Source of the DNA: Ferrigenium straubiae
Lineage (GTDB): Bacteria > Pseudomonadota > Gammaproteobacteria > Burkholderiales > Gallionellaceae
Length of the DNA: 64,000 bases
NCBI GenBank assembly: GCA_019449655.1
Contig: JAHQXD010000002.1
Location: forward strand, 260,321-324,320
Direction: 5' to 3'
Shown piece after piece: positions 35,307 through 44,973 of this stretch (positions are counted from its first letter, which is position 1; the number at the start of each line of letters is the position of its first letter). A program made the position numbers and the translations under genes. Under the pieces are notes generated by a model. That model was not told the origin of the DNA, made no database searches, and worked only from the letters and a program-made list of their open reading frames with translations.

Positions 35307-36365
35307 ACAGCGACTCTCTTCTTCAAGTATTTGAAGGGCGGCTTGGGCGACGGGTTCGGCTGCAAGCTCATCGAGGCAGCGGCTCCTTCCGCTTCCCTCG
35401 CATCCCATCATGCTGCACGGGAGGCAATCCATCACGGGACTCACGATCCGGTGGCGCTCGTTGATGACACGCCATGCCCGCCAGTCGGAAGGGCCGTGTA
35501 CCGTGACCGTCGGGGTGTCCAGTGCCGCGGCAATGTGCGGCGCGGCACTATCGACGCCCAGATGCAACGAGCTCATGGAAATCACCGCCGCAAGCTCGCC
35601 GAGGGTGGTCTTCCCGGCCAGATTGAAAGCTCTTTCTTCACGCCCCGCAACAATGTCCTGGCAGCCGGCCGCTTCTTCCGGAGATCCGATCAATACGGCC
35701 GGTATGCGATGCGCCTCCCATATCCGGTCTATTACCTCTTTCCATTTCGCATTATCCCATTCCTTGTATTTCCAGCGCGAAAATGGATTGACTGTCACCA
35801 TGCAGGTTCCGGGGGCAAGCCCGGCTTCCTCGAGCAGAGCCGTGGCGCGCAGCCGGTCGTCCGGTGCGATGTAGAGCCGCGGCGTGGAATCTTCCGTGGT
35901 GATGCCAAGCTCGCGCACGACGCGCAGGGATTGATCCGCGCCGGGATGAACGGGCGGCGGTGCAACCTTGAGGTCGCGGATGATTTTCGTAAACAGGGCT
36001 TCATGCCAGAACTGCTTCTTGACTCCCTGGCAGCCGATCCGTTCCGGCGCTCCCGTAAGGAACGAGAGGATCGCTCCGCGGTCTCCGGTCCGCAGATCGA
36101 TCACGAAGTCGTAATGCTTCTGCCGCAGACGCCGCGCGAATGAAACAAACTCGCGCAGGCGGCGGAACAGGGAGCCGCGGGTTCTTGCAGTCTCTATGAC
36201 TTCGTGAACATTCGGGTCGGCGGCCAGCAGGGAGCCATATGGCCTGAAAACCAGGATGGATACGCGGGCACCCGGGCAGGATTCTTTTGCGGCGCGGATC
36301 GTCGGAGCGGTGAGGACAACATCACCGATGTCTCCCAATTGGATCAGAAGAATGTTGCGGGGCAT
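35286..36365 (-). CDS. GT9 heptosyltransferase-family protein
   Basis: A 359-residue GT-B protein of the WaaC/WaaF/WaaQ family: NILLIQLGDIGDVVLTAPTIRAA, FVIDLRTGDRGA and the donor site LGVDSAAPHIAAALDTPTVTVHG. Probably adds heptose to LPS core or a related glycan; the exact position cannot be told. Start at 36365 lacks a clear ribosome-binding site. It is the last of a minus-strand run that begins with the UDP-xylose synthase gene. Confidence 0.85.
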   Translation of the reverse strand: MPRNILLIQLGDIGDVVLTAPTIRAAKESCPGARVSILVFRPYGSLLAADPNVHEVIETARTRGSLFRRLREFVSFARRLRQKHYDFVIDLRTGDRGAILSFLTGAPERIGCQGVKKQFWHEALFTKIIRDLKVAPPPVHPGADQSLRVVRELGITTEDSTPRLYIAPDDRLRATALLEEAGLAPGTCMVTVNPFSRWKYKEWDNAKWKEVIDRIWEAHRIPAVLIGSPEEAAGCQDIVAGREERAFNLAGKTTLGELAAVISMSSLHLGVDSAAPHIAAALDTPTVTVHGPSDWRAWRVINERHRIVSPVMDCLPCSMMGCEGSGRSRCLDELAAEPVAQAALQILEEESRCSEPRIN

Positions 36366-36394
36366 GTGAAGATAGGGATAAATCCTGTGCTGTT

Positions 36395-37201
36395 TTATGC
36401 TTGCTTGTCTTTTGCCAGAGCCACGAAGTTCGAGGCGAGGAACTGCTCGCATTCCTCGTTGTATTTGGTGATTTTTATTAAAAATCCGGAGGGAGCAACC
36501 CTGTAGATATCCATATTCGTATCTTTGAAGAAATGCCAGTAGTCCCGGAAAAATCTGCGTGTATCGACATTGCAGCCCCCAAACTCGAAGAGAATGATAT
36601 CTATCACATTTTTTGCGATCATGTTTCTTGAGCCGTACAAGGCATCCAGTTCATGGCCTTCTATATCGAGCTTCAGCAAGTGGATGTGCTCGATACCGTT
36701 TTCCTCGCAATAATTGTCCAGGTTTTCTATCCTGACGGTCTCGGACTGGTCAAAGTGAATTCCGTAGTGATCCAGATCCCTTTTGGTAAGGGATGCACCC
36801 TCGGCGCCCTGCGCGTTGTAATACAAGACCATCTCGGTACGCTCTTTTCCCAGCCCGACGTTGTTCAGTATTATTTTCGGATCGATGGGGCTGTTGGCCG
36901 TCAGTATCTTGAAGGTTTCGCGGCCGGGTTCAAAGCAATGGATCTGGCAATCCTTACCCTTGGTTTTTTCCAGGGTGAATTTGAGGAACTGGCCCTTGTT
37001 GGCGCCGACATCGAAAATGCAATAAGGGGGCTGGCAATGCCGGCTCAATAAGTCGAATACCACGAATTCACCGCTGTTGCAGAAGTCGCCGCCCGAGCCG
37101 ATTCCCATGGCGTGATTCAGGACGCGCACCTGCTTTGCCATCAGGCGCTGCACAAAGGCATTGCGGGAAATCTTGACCAGGAAATCTTTGTAAAGTCCCA
37201 T
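36395..37201 (-). CDS. FkbM family methyltransferase
   Basis: A 268-residue protein: CIFDVGANKGQFLKFTLE is the SAM-binding motif, HCFEPGRETFKIL the acidic motif II, and LLKLDIEGHELDAL the hallmark FkbM motif. Such enzymes O-methylate hydroxyls, often on sugars of surface glycans. It sits between the DUF268 gene and the heptosyltransferase gene, all on the minus strand with short gaps, as one unit. Confidence 0.88.
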   Translation of the reverse strand: MGLYKDFLVKISRNAFVQRLMAKQVRVLNHAMGIGSGGDFCNSGEFVVFDLLSRHCQPPYCIFDVGANKGQFLKFTLEKTKGKDCQIHCFEPGRETFKILTANSPIDPKIILNNVGLGKERTEMVLYYNAQGAEGASLTKRDLDHYGIHFDQSETVRIENLDNYCEENGIEHIHLLKLDIEGHELDALYGSRNMIAKNVIDIILFEFGGCNVDTRRFFRDYWHFFKDTNMDIYRVAPSGFLIKITKYNEECEQFLASNFVALAKDKQA

Positions 37202-37213
37202 GAATAATTTCTC

Positions 37214-37921
37214 TTATTTTGTGAACTGGAAGAGACCACAGCCGTATTTTGCGTCCCGTCCTATGCCGGGGTCGACATCTTTCAGGAAGCGGCCCTTGTC
37301 GTTGACAAACGAGAATTCAACAAGCTTCAGCCCCGAAAAATATTCCAGGATCTGCTCGGTGGAGTGGATGCGGTGTGCATTGAAGCAAACACGTGGCCTG
37401 CCGATGGGCAAGCCAAAGTAAAGATTCCCGCCGGGGGCGAGAACCCGCTGAAGCTCCCGGCATGCCTTGACCGTGCCCAATGGATCGAGCGGATCGCCAT
37501 AGCGGCCCAGCCCGATATGCTCGGCTACGTGCAGGCATGAAAGCGAAGAAACCGATCCGTCCGGATAGGGCATTCCGAGGATGGAGCCCGGCTTGCTATC
37601 AAGGTTGGGCAAGTCGGTGACCAACGGTCGAATGTCAATGAAAGTTACCCGGGTGATCGTGGAAAGGAAGCCCACGTAATCGACCTTGGAGCCGACGTCG
37701 ACGTGAGCTTCGACGCCGCTCTCGAGTATTTTCCGGAAGGCCCATATATCCTGATAAAAATAGTGCGTGTCGAATGCAGTCGTCGAAGTCCGCTCATCCA
37801 ATATCGGATATAAGTCGCGCATGGAGATGTCTTCCGCGCCTTCCATGCTCTTGTACTGGCGAAGTTCGGAAAAGAACGAAGCATATTTCGGGATATTTTT
37901 GAGCCTGAGCTTGAATTTCAT
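37214..37921 (-). CDS. DUF268 family protein
   Basis: A 235-residue methyltransferase-like protein of the DUF268 family: HVDVGSKVDYVGFLS, FIDIRPLV, and LHVAEHIGLGRYGDPLDPLG are characteristic. Function is unproven, but members occur in polysaccharide loci next to FkbM proteins, as here. Thirteen bases separate it from the FkbM gene downstream. Confidence 0.82.
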   Translation of the reverse strand: MKFKLRLKNIPKYASFFSELRQYKSMEGAEDISMRDLYPILDERTSTTAFDTHYFYQDIWAFRKILESGVEAHVDVGSKVDYVGFLSTITRVTFIDIRPLVTDLPNLDSKPGSILGMPYPDGSVSSLSCLHVAEHIGLGRYGDPLDPLGTVKACRELQRVLAPGGNLYFGLPIGRPRVCFNAHRIHSTEQILEYFSGLKLVEFSFVNDKGRFLKDVDPGIGRDAKYGCGLFQFTK

Positions 37922-37963
37922 TTTGAGGAGTTTCTGAATGGGGGGATCAACATGCGTTTTGGA

Positions 37964-38896
37964 CTACAAGATCCTGCGGAAGTAATCCACGGTTTCCTTG
38001 AGCCCGTCTTCCAGATGGACTCGCGGCGCCCAACCGAGCGTGCCCTGCGCAAGGGTGATGTCCGGCTGCCTCTGGCGGGGATCGTCCTGGGGCAGCGGCT
38101 TGTGAACCAGCTTGCTGCTTGAGCCGGCGATCCTGAGGATGGTTTCCGCCAGTTCGAGCATGGTGTACTCGCCCGGGTTGCCAAGGTTGACCGGCCCGGT
38201 GAGCGACTCATCGGAGCCCATCAGGCGGATGAAGCCCTCGATCATGTCGTCCACGTAGCAGAAGCTGCGGGTCTGCTGCCCGTCGCCGTAGATCGTGATG
38301 TCCTCGCTGCGGAGGGCCTGCACGATGAAGTTGCTCACGACCCGCCCGTCGTTGGGGTGCATCCTCGGGCCGTAGGTATTGAAGATGCGCGCGACCTTGA
38401 TGCTCAGGTTGTGCTGGCGGTAGTAGTCAAAGAACAGGGTCTCGGCGCAGCGCTTGCCTTCGTCGTAGCAGGAGCGCGGGCCGATGGGATTGACGTTGCC
38501 CCAGTAGCTTTCCTGCTGCGGATGCATCACCGGGTCGCCGTACACCTCGGAGGTCGAGGCCTGGAAAATCCGCGCCTTGACCCGCTTGGCGAGGCCGAGC
38601 ATGTTGATCGCGCCGTGCACGCTGGTCTTGGTCGTCTGCACCGGGTCGAACTGGTAGTGCACCGGCGAGGCCGGGCACGCGAGGTTGTATATTTCATCGA
38701 CCTCCACGTACAGCGGGAAGGTGACATCGTGGCGCATGAGCTCGAAATAGGGATTGCCGACCAGGTGCGCGATGTTCGTCTTGCTGCCGGTGAAGAAATT
38801 GTCGACGCACAGGACATCGTTGCCATCCCTGATCAGCCGGTCGCAAAGATGGGAGCCCAGAAAACCGGCGCCCCCGGTAACCAATATGCGTTTCAT
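37964..38896 (-). CDS. UDP-glucuronate decarboxylase (UDP-xylose synthase)
   Basis: A 310-residue SDR enzyme that converts UDP-glucuronate to UDP-xylose. N-terminal [16 protein letters not shown] binds NAD, and [34 protein letters not shown] (the YxxxK pair) and [15 protein letters not shown] mark it as UXS rather than a 4,6-dehydratase. A GGAAGG site precedes the start. No UDP-glucose dehydrogenase is visible nearby, so the substrate must be made elsewhere. Confidence 0.93.
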   Translation of the reverse strand: MKRILVTGGAGFLGSHLCDRLIRDGNDVLCVDNFFTGSKTNIAHLVGNPYFELMRHDVTFPLYVEVDEIYNLACPASPVHYQFDPVQTTKTSVHGAINMLGLAKRVKARIFQASTSEVYGDPVMHPQQESYWGNVNPIGPRSCYDEGKRCAETLFFDYYRQHNLSIKVARIFNTYGPRMHPNDGRVVSNFIVQALRSEDITIYGDGQQTRSFCYVDDMIEGFIRLMGSDESLTGPVNLGNPGEYTMLELAETILRIAGSSSKLVHKPLPQDDPRQRQPDITLAQGTLGWAPRVHLEDGLKETVDYFRRIL

Positions 38897-38956
38897 CGTG
38901 CCCTTCCTGAAAAATCTGTTACGCTATTTTACAGGTAAACACGGCGGGAAAGCGCG

Positions 38957-39778
38957 ATGGCGATTTATGCGGTGGGCGATGTGCAGGGCTGCTATGACGA
39001 GCTGGCGCAGTTGCTGGAGCAGGTGCGCTTCGACCCGGCGCAGGACAGGCTGTGGCTGGTCGGCGACCTGGTGAACCGCGGGCCGGGCTCGCTGGAGGTG
39101 CTGCGGCTGGTCCGGTCGTTAGGTGACAGCGCGATCACCGTGCTCGGCAACCACGACCTGCACCTGATCGCCGTCGCGGAAGGCATCGGCGAACTGCACC
39201 GCACCGACACCCTGGACGGCATCCTCAACGCGCCGGACCGCGACGAACTGCTGCACTGGCTGCGCCATAGGCTCCTGCTGCATGCCGAGGGAAGCTACGT
39301 GCTCGTGCACGCCGGGCTGCTGCCGCAATGGAGCGTGGCGCAGGCCGCGAGCCTCGCGCGCAAAGTCGAGGCCGCGCTGCGTGCCGACGACTACGTCACC
39401 TTCCTCGAGCATATGTACGGCAACGCCCCGCATGGCTGGGACGACAGCCTCACCGGCTACAAGCGCCTGCGCGTCATCGTCAACGCCTTCACCCGCATGC
39501 GCATCTGCACGGTGGAGGGCGAGATGGAATTCAAGTTCAAGGGCGAGATGCCGGACATCCCGCAAGGCTACCTGCCGTGGTTCGATATCCCCGATCGCGC
39601 CAGCCGCGATGCCACCGTTGTCTTCGGCCACTGGTCGGCGCTCGGCCTGCTGCTCCGCAAAAACGTCATCGCGCTCGACACCGGCTGCCTGTGGGGCGGC
39701 ACGATGAGCGCCATCCGGCTCGACGACCGGCAGCTGTTCCAGGCAGCTTGCAACAACCCGGTGGCGAAGCATTGGTGA
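38957..39778 (+). CDS. apaH: Symmetrical bis(5'-nucleosyl)-tetraphosphatase
   Basis: Hydrolyses Ap4A to two ADP and also removes Np4 caps from RNA. The phosphoesterase motifs are [10 protein letters not shown] at residues 6-15, [12 protein letters not shown] and GNHDLH, with HAGLLPQW further on. Length of 273 and the family-typical GHWSALGL and DTGCLWGG near the end agree. It is a housekeeping gene set inside the glycan locus, with its own GGGAAAG ribosome-binding site. Confidence 0.95.
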   Translation: MAIYAVGDVQGCYDELAQLLEQVRFDPAQDRLWLVGDLVNRGPGSLEVLRLVRSLGDSAITVLGNHDLHLIAVAEGIGELHRTDTLDGILNAPDRDELLHWLRHRLLLHAEGSYVLVHAGLLPQWSVAQAASLARKVEAALRADDYVTFLEHMYGNAPHGWDDSLTGYKRLRVIVNAFTRMRICTVEGEMEFKFKGEMPDIPQGYLPWFDIPDRASRDATVVFGHWSALGLLLRKNVIALDTGCLWGGTMSAIRLDDRQLFQAACNNPVAKHW

Positions 39779-39878
39779 TGACTACGCAGGTACTATTACC
39801 CCCCTGTATACCGCCGGTTGGCCATCAGACTGTTTGAGAAAAGTTTTATTTGGCATCTTAATAATCAACTGTGGCTTT

Positions 39879-39884
39879 ATAATG
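39879..39884 (+). promoter_or_regulatory. -10 box upstream of manC, with a leader hairpin
   Basis: A perfect TATAAT lies about 170 bases before the manC start in the 278-base gap after apaH. The leader it would produce contains a perfect 7-bp hairpin (TGGCGTT/AACGCCA, about 39899-39921). The -35 is unclear. Apart from these the gap shows nothing recognisable. Confidence 0.5.
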
Positions 39885-40056
39885 CTCCCATGCAGAGGTG
39901 GCGTTCCGTGTAACAACGCCATTGGAAGGAGCGGACCATCAGTTTTCATCTCTTCCTGCATTTCCAATCTCTTGAGTTGGGCACACCATCGGTATGCAAT
40001 GTCAAGCAAGGGCGGCATATGGGAGTGTCATCGGTTTGTTCGATATTTTTAATTCG

Positions 40057-41484
40057 ATGGGCAGTTTTTTGAAACAGAAAGATATTTGCGCGACTATTCT
40101 TGCAGGCGGCAGTGGTAGCCGCCTGTGGCCGCTATCGCGTCAGCACTTGCCCAAGCAATTTCTTCCACTGGATGGCGACGTATCGTTGCTTCAAGCCACC
40201 ATCGACCGCCTGTCCCCGCTAATCGATGCCGAAAATATCCTGATCGTTACCCAGGAGGCACTTGCCAAAGGCGAGGCCTATCACGCCCTCCAGCCTTATC
40301 AGAGCATCTTTGAACCCGTCGGTCGCAACACCGCGCCAGCCATCGCACTGGCGGCGGCTTATCTGATGTCAGATGGTTCCGACCCCATCATGGTCGTGCT
40401 GCCGGCCGACCACGTCATCAAGGATGAGGTGCGTTTCCGCGCGCATTTAGGTGCTGCGATTGAAGCCGCCGAAAGCGGCAAGCTCGTCACTTTCGGCATC
40501 CAGCCCACCCGGCCGGATACCGGGTTTGGCTACATCAAAATCAGGGGCGGCCTGGTTCATGCCTCCGGCGTCTATGAAGTCGAGCGGTTTACCGAAAAAC
40601 CGGACAGAGCCACTGCCGAACAATTCATAAGGGAAGGCAATTACTACTGGAACTCGGGCATGTTTGTCTGGCGTGCCTCGGTGATCCTTGCTGAAATTCG
40701 GCAATACCTGCCGGCAGTATATGAAGTGATTCAAGCCATCGTTGCCGAGAGCCGCGCTGCAGGAACGTTCCAGCAGGCCGTCGATAGGCATTTTGCGGCC
40801 ATGCCTTCCATCTCCATCGATTACGGCGTACTGGAAAAATCCGGCCACGTATCGCTGATCCCCTGCGATATCGGCTGGAATGATGTGGGAAGCTGGCAGG
40901 CCGTGCATGAAATCTCCAGCAAGGATGAAAACGGCAATGCCCTGCAGGGCAACGTCATCGCGCTGGGCTGCAAAAACAGCTTGGTTCGCGCCGAGAAAAG
41001 GCTGGTTGCCGCCATCGGCCTTGAGGATATTTGCGTTGTCGAAACCGCCGACGCCGTGCTCGTTTCAAAGAGCGACCAGACGCAGCGCGTGCGCGAAGTC
41101 GTCGATATCCTGCATAAAAACGGTGCCACCGAGCATGTCTATCATGCCAAGGTCAACCGGCCATGGGGCAGTTATACTGTCCTCGAGGAAGATCCGGATG
41201 GCTTCAAAATCAAGCGCATTGAGGTTGCCCCTGGTGCGCGCCTCAGCCTGCAGAGTCATAGTCGGCGCTCCGAACACTGGGTGGTGGTGTCAGGCACCGC
41301 AACCGTCACCAACGGCGACGAGGTAATTACGGTGCGGAAAAACCAGAGCACCTACATTCCGATAGGCGCAACACACCGACTCGAGAATCTGGGTACCGAA
41401 CCGCTGCATATCGTTGAAATCCAGGTCGGTGAATACCTTGGGGAAGACGATATTCAGCGTTACGAAGACAACTACGGCAGATAG
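40057..41484 (+). CDS. manC: Mannose-1-phosphate guanylyltransferase / mannose-6-phosphate isomerase
   Basis: A bifunctional 475-residue enzyme that makes GDP-mannose. The nucleotidyltransferase half starts with ATILAGGSGSRLWPLSR and includes FTEKPDRATAEQF; the C-terminal cupin (from about residue 355) has RPWGSYTVLEEDPDGFKIKR and PGARLSLQSHSRRSEHWVVV of type II phosphomannose isomerase. The start at 40057 gives the usual family length. It heads the manC-gmd-fcl set for GDP-fucose. Confidence 0.95.
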   Translation: MGSFLKQKDICATILAGGSGSRLWPLSRQHLPKQFLPLDGDVSLLQATIDRLSPLIDAENILIVTQEALAKGEAYHALQPYQSIFEPVGRNTAPAIALAAAYLMSDGSDPIMVVLPADHVIKDEVRFRAHLGAAIEAAESGKLVTFGIQPTRPDTGFGYIKIRGGLVHASGVYEVERFTEKPDRATAEQFIREGNYYWNSGMFVWRASVILAEIRQYLPAVYEVIQAIVAESRAAGTFQQAVDRHFAAMPSISIDYGVLEKSGHVSLIPCDIGWNDVGSWQAVHEISSKDENGNALQGNVIALGCKNSLVRAEKRLVAAIGLEDICVVETADAVLVSKSDQTQRVREVVDILHKNGATEHVYHAKVNRPWGSYTVLEEDPDGFKIKRIEVAPGARLSLQSHSRRSEHWVVVSGTATVTNGDEVITVRKNQSTYIPIGATHRLENLGTEPLHIVEIQVGEYLGEDDIQRYEDNYGR

Positions 41485-41505
41485 CCGCACAGGAAGGAGT
41501 ATCGA

Positions 41506-42600
41506 ATGAGCCAGGCCAAAAAAGTTGCCTTGATTACCGGCGTGACCGGCCAGGACGGCGCATACCTTGCCGAACTGTTGCTCGACAAAGGCTATGAGGT
41601 GCACGGAATGAAGCGCCGCAGCTCCATGTTCAACACCGCTCGCATCGATCACCTGTTTCACGACATGCATGAGAAAGGCCTGCCGTTCTTCCTGCATCAC
41701 GGCGACATGACCGATTCTTCCAGCCTGGCGCATATCATCCAGAAGGTGCAGCCGGACGAGATATACAACCTTGCGGCACAAAGCCACGTGGCGGTGTCGT
41801 TCGAAGAGCCGGAATACACGGCCAACTCCGATGCGCTGGGCGCCTTGCGCATCCTGGAAGCGATCCGCATCCTCGGCATGGAAAAGAAAACCCGCTTCTA
41901 TCAGGCATCCACTTCTGAGCTGTATGGCTTGGTGCAGGAAACACCGCAGAAGGAGACGACGCCGTTCTATCCGCGCAGCCCCTATGCGGTGGCCAAGCTC
42001 TATGCCTACTGGATCACCGTCAATTACCGCGAAGCCTATGGCATGTATGCCTGCAACGGCATCCTGTTCAACCACGAGTCGCCGATACGCGGCGAGACCT
42101 TCGTCACGCGCAAGATCACGCGCGCGCTGGCGCGCATCAAGCTAGGCCTTCAGGAATGCCTCTATCTCGGCAACCTGAATGCGCTGCGCGACTGGGGGCA
42201 CGCCAGGGACTATGTCGAGATGCAATGGCTGATGCTGCAACAGGAACAGCCGGAAGATTTCGTCATCGCCAGCGGCGTGCAATACAGCGTGCGCGATTTC
42301 GTGAATGCGGCGGCCAGGGAACTCGGCATGGACATTACCTGGCGCGGCAAGGGGGTGGAAGAGAAGGGCTTCGACGACGCCGGAAAATGCATCGTTGCCG
42401 TTGATCCGCGCTACTTCCGGCCTACAGAAGTGGAGACGCTGCTGGGCGATGCCAGCAAAGCGAAGAACAAGCTCGGCTGGACGCCAAAGATTACATTTGA
42501 TGAGCTGGTGAGCGAAATGGTGCGCGAAGACCTCAAGGGGGCGGAGCGCGACGAACTGGTGAAGAGACATGGCTACAATGCCGTGGGACATCACGAATAA
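41506..42600 (+). CDS. gmd: GDP-mannose 4,6-dehydratase
   Basis: A 364-residue SDR enzyme, first step from GDP-mannose to GDP-fucose (or GDP-rhamnose/perosamine). [19 protein letters not shown] binds [18 protein letters not shown] is diagnostic, and [15 protein letters not shown] holds the YxxxK pair. AGGAAGGAG precedes the ATG. The next gene, fcl, begins close to or within its 3' end. Confidence 0.97.
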   Translation: MSQAKKVALITGVTGQDGAYLAELLLDKGYEVHGMKRRSSMFNTARIDHLFHDMHEKGLPFFLHHGDMTDSSSLAHIIQKVQPDEIYNLAAQSHVAVSFEEPEYTANSDALGALRILEAIRILGMEKKTRFYQASTSELYGLVQETPQKETTPFYPRSPYAVAKLYAYWITVNYREAYGMYACNGILFNHESPIRGETFVTRKITRALARIKLGLQECLYLGNLNALRDWGHARDYVEMQWLMLQQEQPEDFVIASGVQYSVRDFVNAAARELGMDITWRGKGVEEKGFDDAGKCIVAVDPRYFRPTEVETLLGDASKAKNKLGWTPKITFDELVSEMVREDLKGAERDELVKRHGYNAVGHHE

Positions 42601-42619
42601 CCTGCCTGCCTTTCCCCTC

Positions 42620-43579
42620 ATGGAACAAGATAGCAAGATTTACATCGCGGGCCATCGTGGCCTGGCCGGCTCCGCCTTGATGCGGCAACTGCAAGCCAGG
42701 GGCTACCATAAACTCATTACGCGTACACACACCGAGCTTGACTTGACCGACCAGGCCGCGGTGCGCGACTTTTTTTCTGCGGAAAAACCGGAATATGTCC
42801 TGCTGGCTGCAGCAAAAGTGGGCGGCATCCTTGCCAATAATACCTACCCTGCAGAATTCATCCGGCAGAACCTGGCGATCCAGACCAATGTCATCCATGA
42901 GGCCTGGTGCAGCAAGGTCAAACGCCTGTTGTTTCTGGGTTCGTCCTGCATCTATCCGAGAGACTGCCCGCAGCCCATCAGGGAAGAATATCTGCTTACC
43001 GGTCCGCTCGAGCCGACCAACCGGCCTTATGCGGTGGCCAAGATAGCCGGTATTGAAATGTGCTGGTCATATAATCGCCAATACGGCACGAAGTACCTTG
43101 CCGTTATGCCAACCAATTTGTATGGGCCGGGCGACAATTACGACCTGGAAAACTCACATGTACTGCCTGCATTGATCCGCAAGATTCACGAAGCCAAACA
43201 GCGCGGCGACAAGGAAGTGGTCGTTTGGGGTACCGGCGCGCCACGGCGGGAGTTCCTTTACAGCGATGACATGGCAGATGCCTGTTTGTACCTCATGAAT
43301 TTGCCTGAAAGGCAGGCAGCTGGTTTATTTGCCCAAGATCGGCCGCCACTCGTGAATATCGGTTGCGGAGCGGACCTGACGATCCGGGAACTGGCTGAAT
43401 TGGTCAAGAGGGTGGTCGGGTTCGATGGTGAGCTTGTGTTTGATACTGCAAAGCCGGATGGAGCTCCTCGCAAGCTGCTGGATGTTGGCCGCATGGCCGG
43501 ATTGGGCTGGTCAGCAACGGTGCCGCTGGAAAAAGGCATAAAGCAGGCATACGCAGACTATTTGAAAAGCGCCCACTAG
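42620..43579 (+). CDS. fcl: GDP-L-fucose synthase
   Basis: Epimerises and reduces GDP-4-keto-6-deoxymannose to GDP-L-fucose. IYIAGHRGLAGSALMRQL, FLGSSCIYPRDCPQPI and RPYAVAKIAGIEMCWSYN (YxxxK) are typical. From 42620 it is 319 residues, the usual size; an upstream ATG at 42569 inside gmd is possible. With manC and gmd it completes GDP-fucose synthesis, though no fucosyltransferase can be singled out here. Confidence 0.95.
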   Translation: MEQDSKIYIAGHRGLAGSALMRQLQARGYHKLITRTHTELDLTDQAAVRDFFSAEKPEYVLLAAAKVGGILANNTYPAEFIRQNLAIQTNVIHEAWCSKVKRLLFLGSSCIYPRDCPQPIREEYLLTGPLEPTNRPYAVAKIAGIEMCWSYNRQYGTKYLAVMPTNLYGPGDNYDLENSHVLPALIRKIHEAKQRGDKEVVVWGTGAPRREFLYSDDMADACLYLMNLPERQAAGLFAQDRPPLVNIGCGADLTIRELAELVKRVVGFDGELVFDTAKPDGAPRKLLDVGRMAGLGWSATVPLEKGIKQAYADYLKSAH

Positions 43580-43582
43580 TCA

Positions 43583-44467
43583 TTACCCTGTAATTTCCGC
43601 CAGCAACTCCACCATCATCTCCTCCGCCTGCCGCGCATACCCTCCGCCGAAAAGATTCGTATGGTTGAGGATGTGGTACAAGTTATACAACCCCCTGCGC
43701 ACCGCATAGCCCGCATCCAGCGGATATGCGGCGCGATAGGCGGCGTAGAAATCGGCGGGGTAGCCGCCGAACAGCTCGGTCATCGCGAGATCGCATTCGC
43801 GGTCGCCGTAGTAGGGTGCTGAGTCGAAGACCACCGGCGTGCCGTCCGCGAGGAAGGCGTGATTGCCGCTCCACAGGTCGCCGTGCAGCAGTGCGGGCTG
43901 CGGGGTGTAGCCCGTGAAGAAGGCGGGCAGGGTATCGAGCAGCTTCTCGCCGAGCGTCTGCAGCCTGCCGCCGTGGCCGTTCCGCGCCACGAGGCGTAAC
44001 TGGAAGCCGAGGCGTTGCTCGCGCCAGAACGTTATCCAATTATCTTCCCAGCCGTTCGGCTGCGGCGTCGTGCCGATGAAGTTGTCCTGCGCGAAGCCGA
44101 ATCGTTCGTTCGTGCTGCGATGCAGCGCGGCGAGCTGTGCGCCGAGGAGGCGCGCATCGCCGCGCGGATTCAGTTCCAGGTATTCCAGCACGAGGAAGCT
44201 ATGCGCGCCTGCCGTGCCGTGCGCAATTGGTTGCGGCACGCGGAGGGTTTGCGTCGCGGCGATGGCTTCGAGGCCGGCCGCCTCCGCGGCGAACATCGGT
44301 TGATGGCGCGCGTCGTTGAGCTTGACGAAGAACTGCCGCCCGTCCTGCCCGCAGATGAGAAAAGTCTGGTTGATGCAGCCGCCGCCGGTTGCCGCATGTG
44401 ACATGAGCCGGAAGGGCTGCCGTGTCGCCGAGGCGATGGCGGCCGAGATGGCCGGCCAATCCGTCAT
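43583..44467 (-). CDS. Fructosamine/ketosamine-3-kinase family protein
   Basis: A 294-residue aminoglycoside-phosphotransferase-like kinase that phosphorylates sugar adducts on protein amines so that they detach (deglycation). GGGCINQTFLI lies in the N-lobe, LLHGDLWSGNHAF is the catalytic loop and VVFDSAPYYGDRECDLAMTELFGG the metal-binding segment, all family-specific. Its first bases touch the end of the lipoprotein gene upstream on the same strand. Confidence 0.9.
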   Translation of the reverse strand: MTDWPAISAAIASATRQPFRLMSHAATGGGCINQTFLICGQDGRQFFVKLNDARHQPMFAAEAAGLEAIAATQTLRVPQPIAHGTAGAHSFLVLEYLELNPRGDARLLGAQLAALHRSTNERFGFAQDNFIGTTPQPNGWEDNWITFWREQRLGFQLRLVARNGHGGRLQTLGEKLLDTLPAFFTGYTPQPALLHGDLWSGNHAFLADGTPVVFDSAPYYGDRECDLAMTELFGGYPADFYAAYRAAYPLDAGYAVRRGLYNLYHILNHTNLFGGGYARQAEEMMVELLAEITG

Positions 44468-44970
44468 CAGGGCTTGGGTGGTTCTTTCGGGGTGTCTTTG
44501 GCCGGTTCTTTCGGCGTTTCGGCCGCGGTCTCATGCTCGACGCGCGCCTCGCCACGCTTGCGCAACACGCGCACGCGCTCGCCGACCTTGAACTCGTCCG
44601 GCTTGCCGGGCTGCATCACGTAGGTGCTCTTGCCTTCCTCGCCGTCCAGCTTGACCCAGATTTCCAGGCCGGATTTGGTGGCGATGCCGGACTGGTTGCC
44701 GAGCGTGCTGCCGAGCACGCCGCCGAGGATGGTGCCGACTACTGCCCCGCGCCCGCCGCCGGTATTCGAGCCGCCGACCTGGCCGAACAGGCCGCCGAGG
44801 GAGGTGCCGCCGCCGGAGCTCGCGTCCAGTTCGATCGGCGTGACGCTTTCAACCACGCCGCGCTTGATGGTGGCGACATTGTTGGCGTCGCCATTGCTGC
44901 CGACGCCGCCCTGCCGGTCGCTGGCGCATCCGGCCAGCAGCAGGGCGATGAGGAGCGGAAGGATGCGCAT
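44467..44970 (-). CDS. Glycine-zipper outer-membrane lipoprotein (SlyB/Pcp-like)
   Basis: A 167-residue lipoprotein: signal peptide with LLLAGC (cysteine 15), a glycine-rich zipper (GRGAVVGTILGGVLGSTLGNQ at roughly residues 72-92), then a small beta domain ending FKVGERVRVLRKRGEARV. The C-terminal tail is Pro/Lys/Glu-rich (KEPAKDTPKEPPKP), which is unusual. Its layout is shared with the protein at 56649-57104. Probably stabilises the outer membrane. Confidence 0.85.
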   Translation of the reverse strand: MRILPLLIALLLAGCASDRQGGVGSNGDANNVATIKRGVVESVTPIELDASSGGGTSLGGLFGQVGGSNTGGGRGAVVGTILGGVLGSTLGNQSGIATKSGLEIWVKLDGEEGKSTYVMQPGKPDEFKVGERVRVLRKRGEARVEHETAAETPKEPAKDTPKEPPKP

Positions 44971-44973
44971 GAT

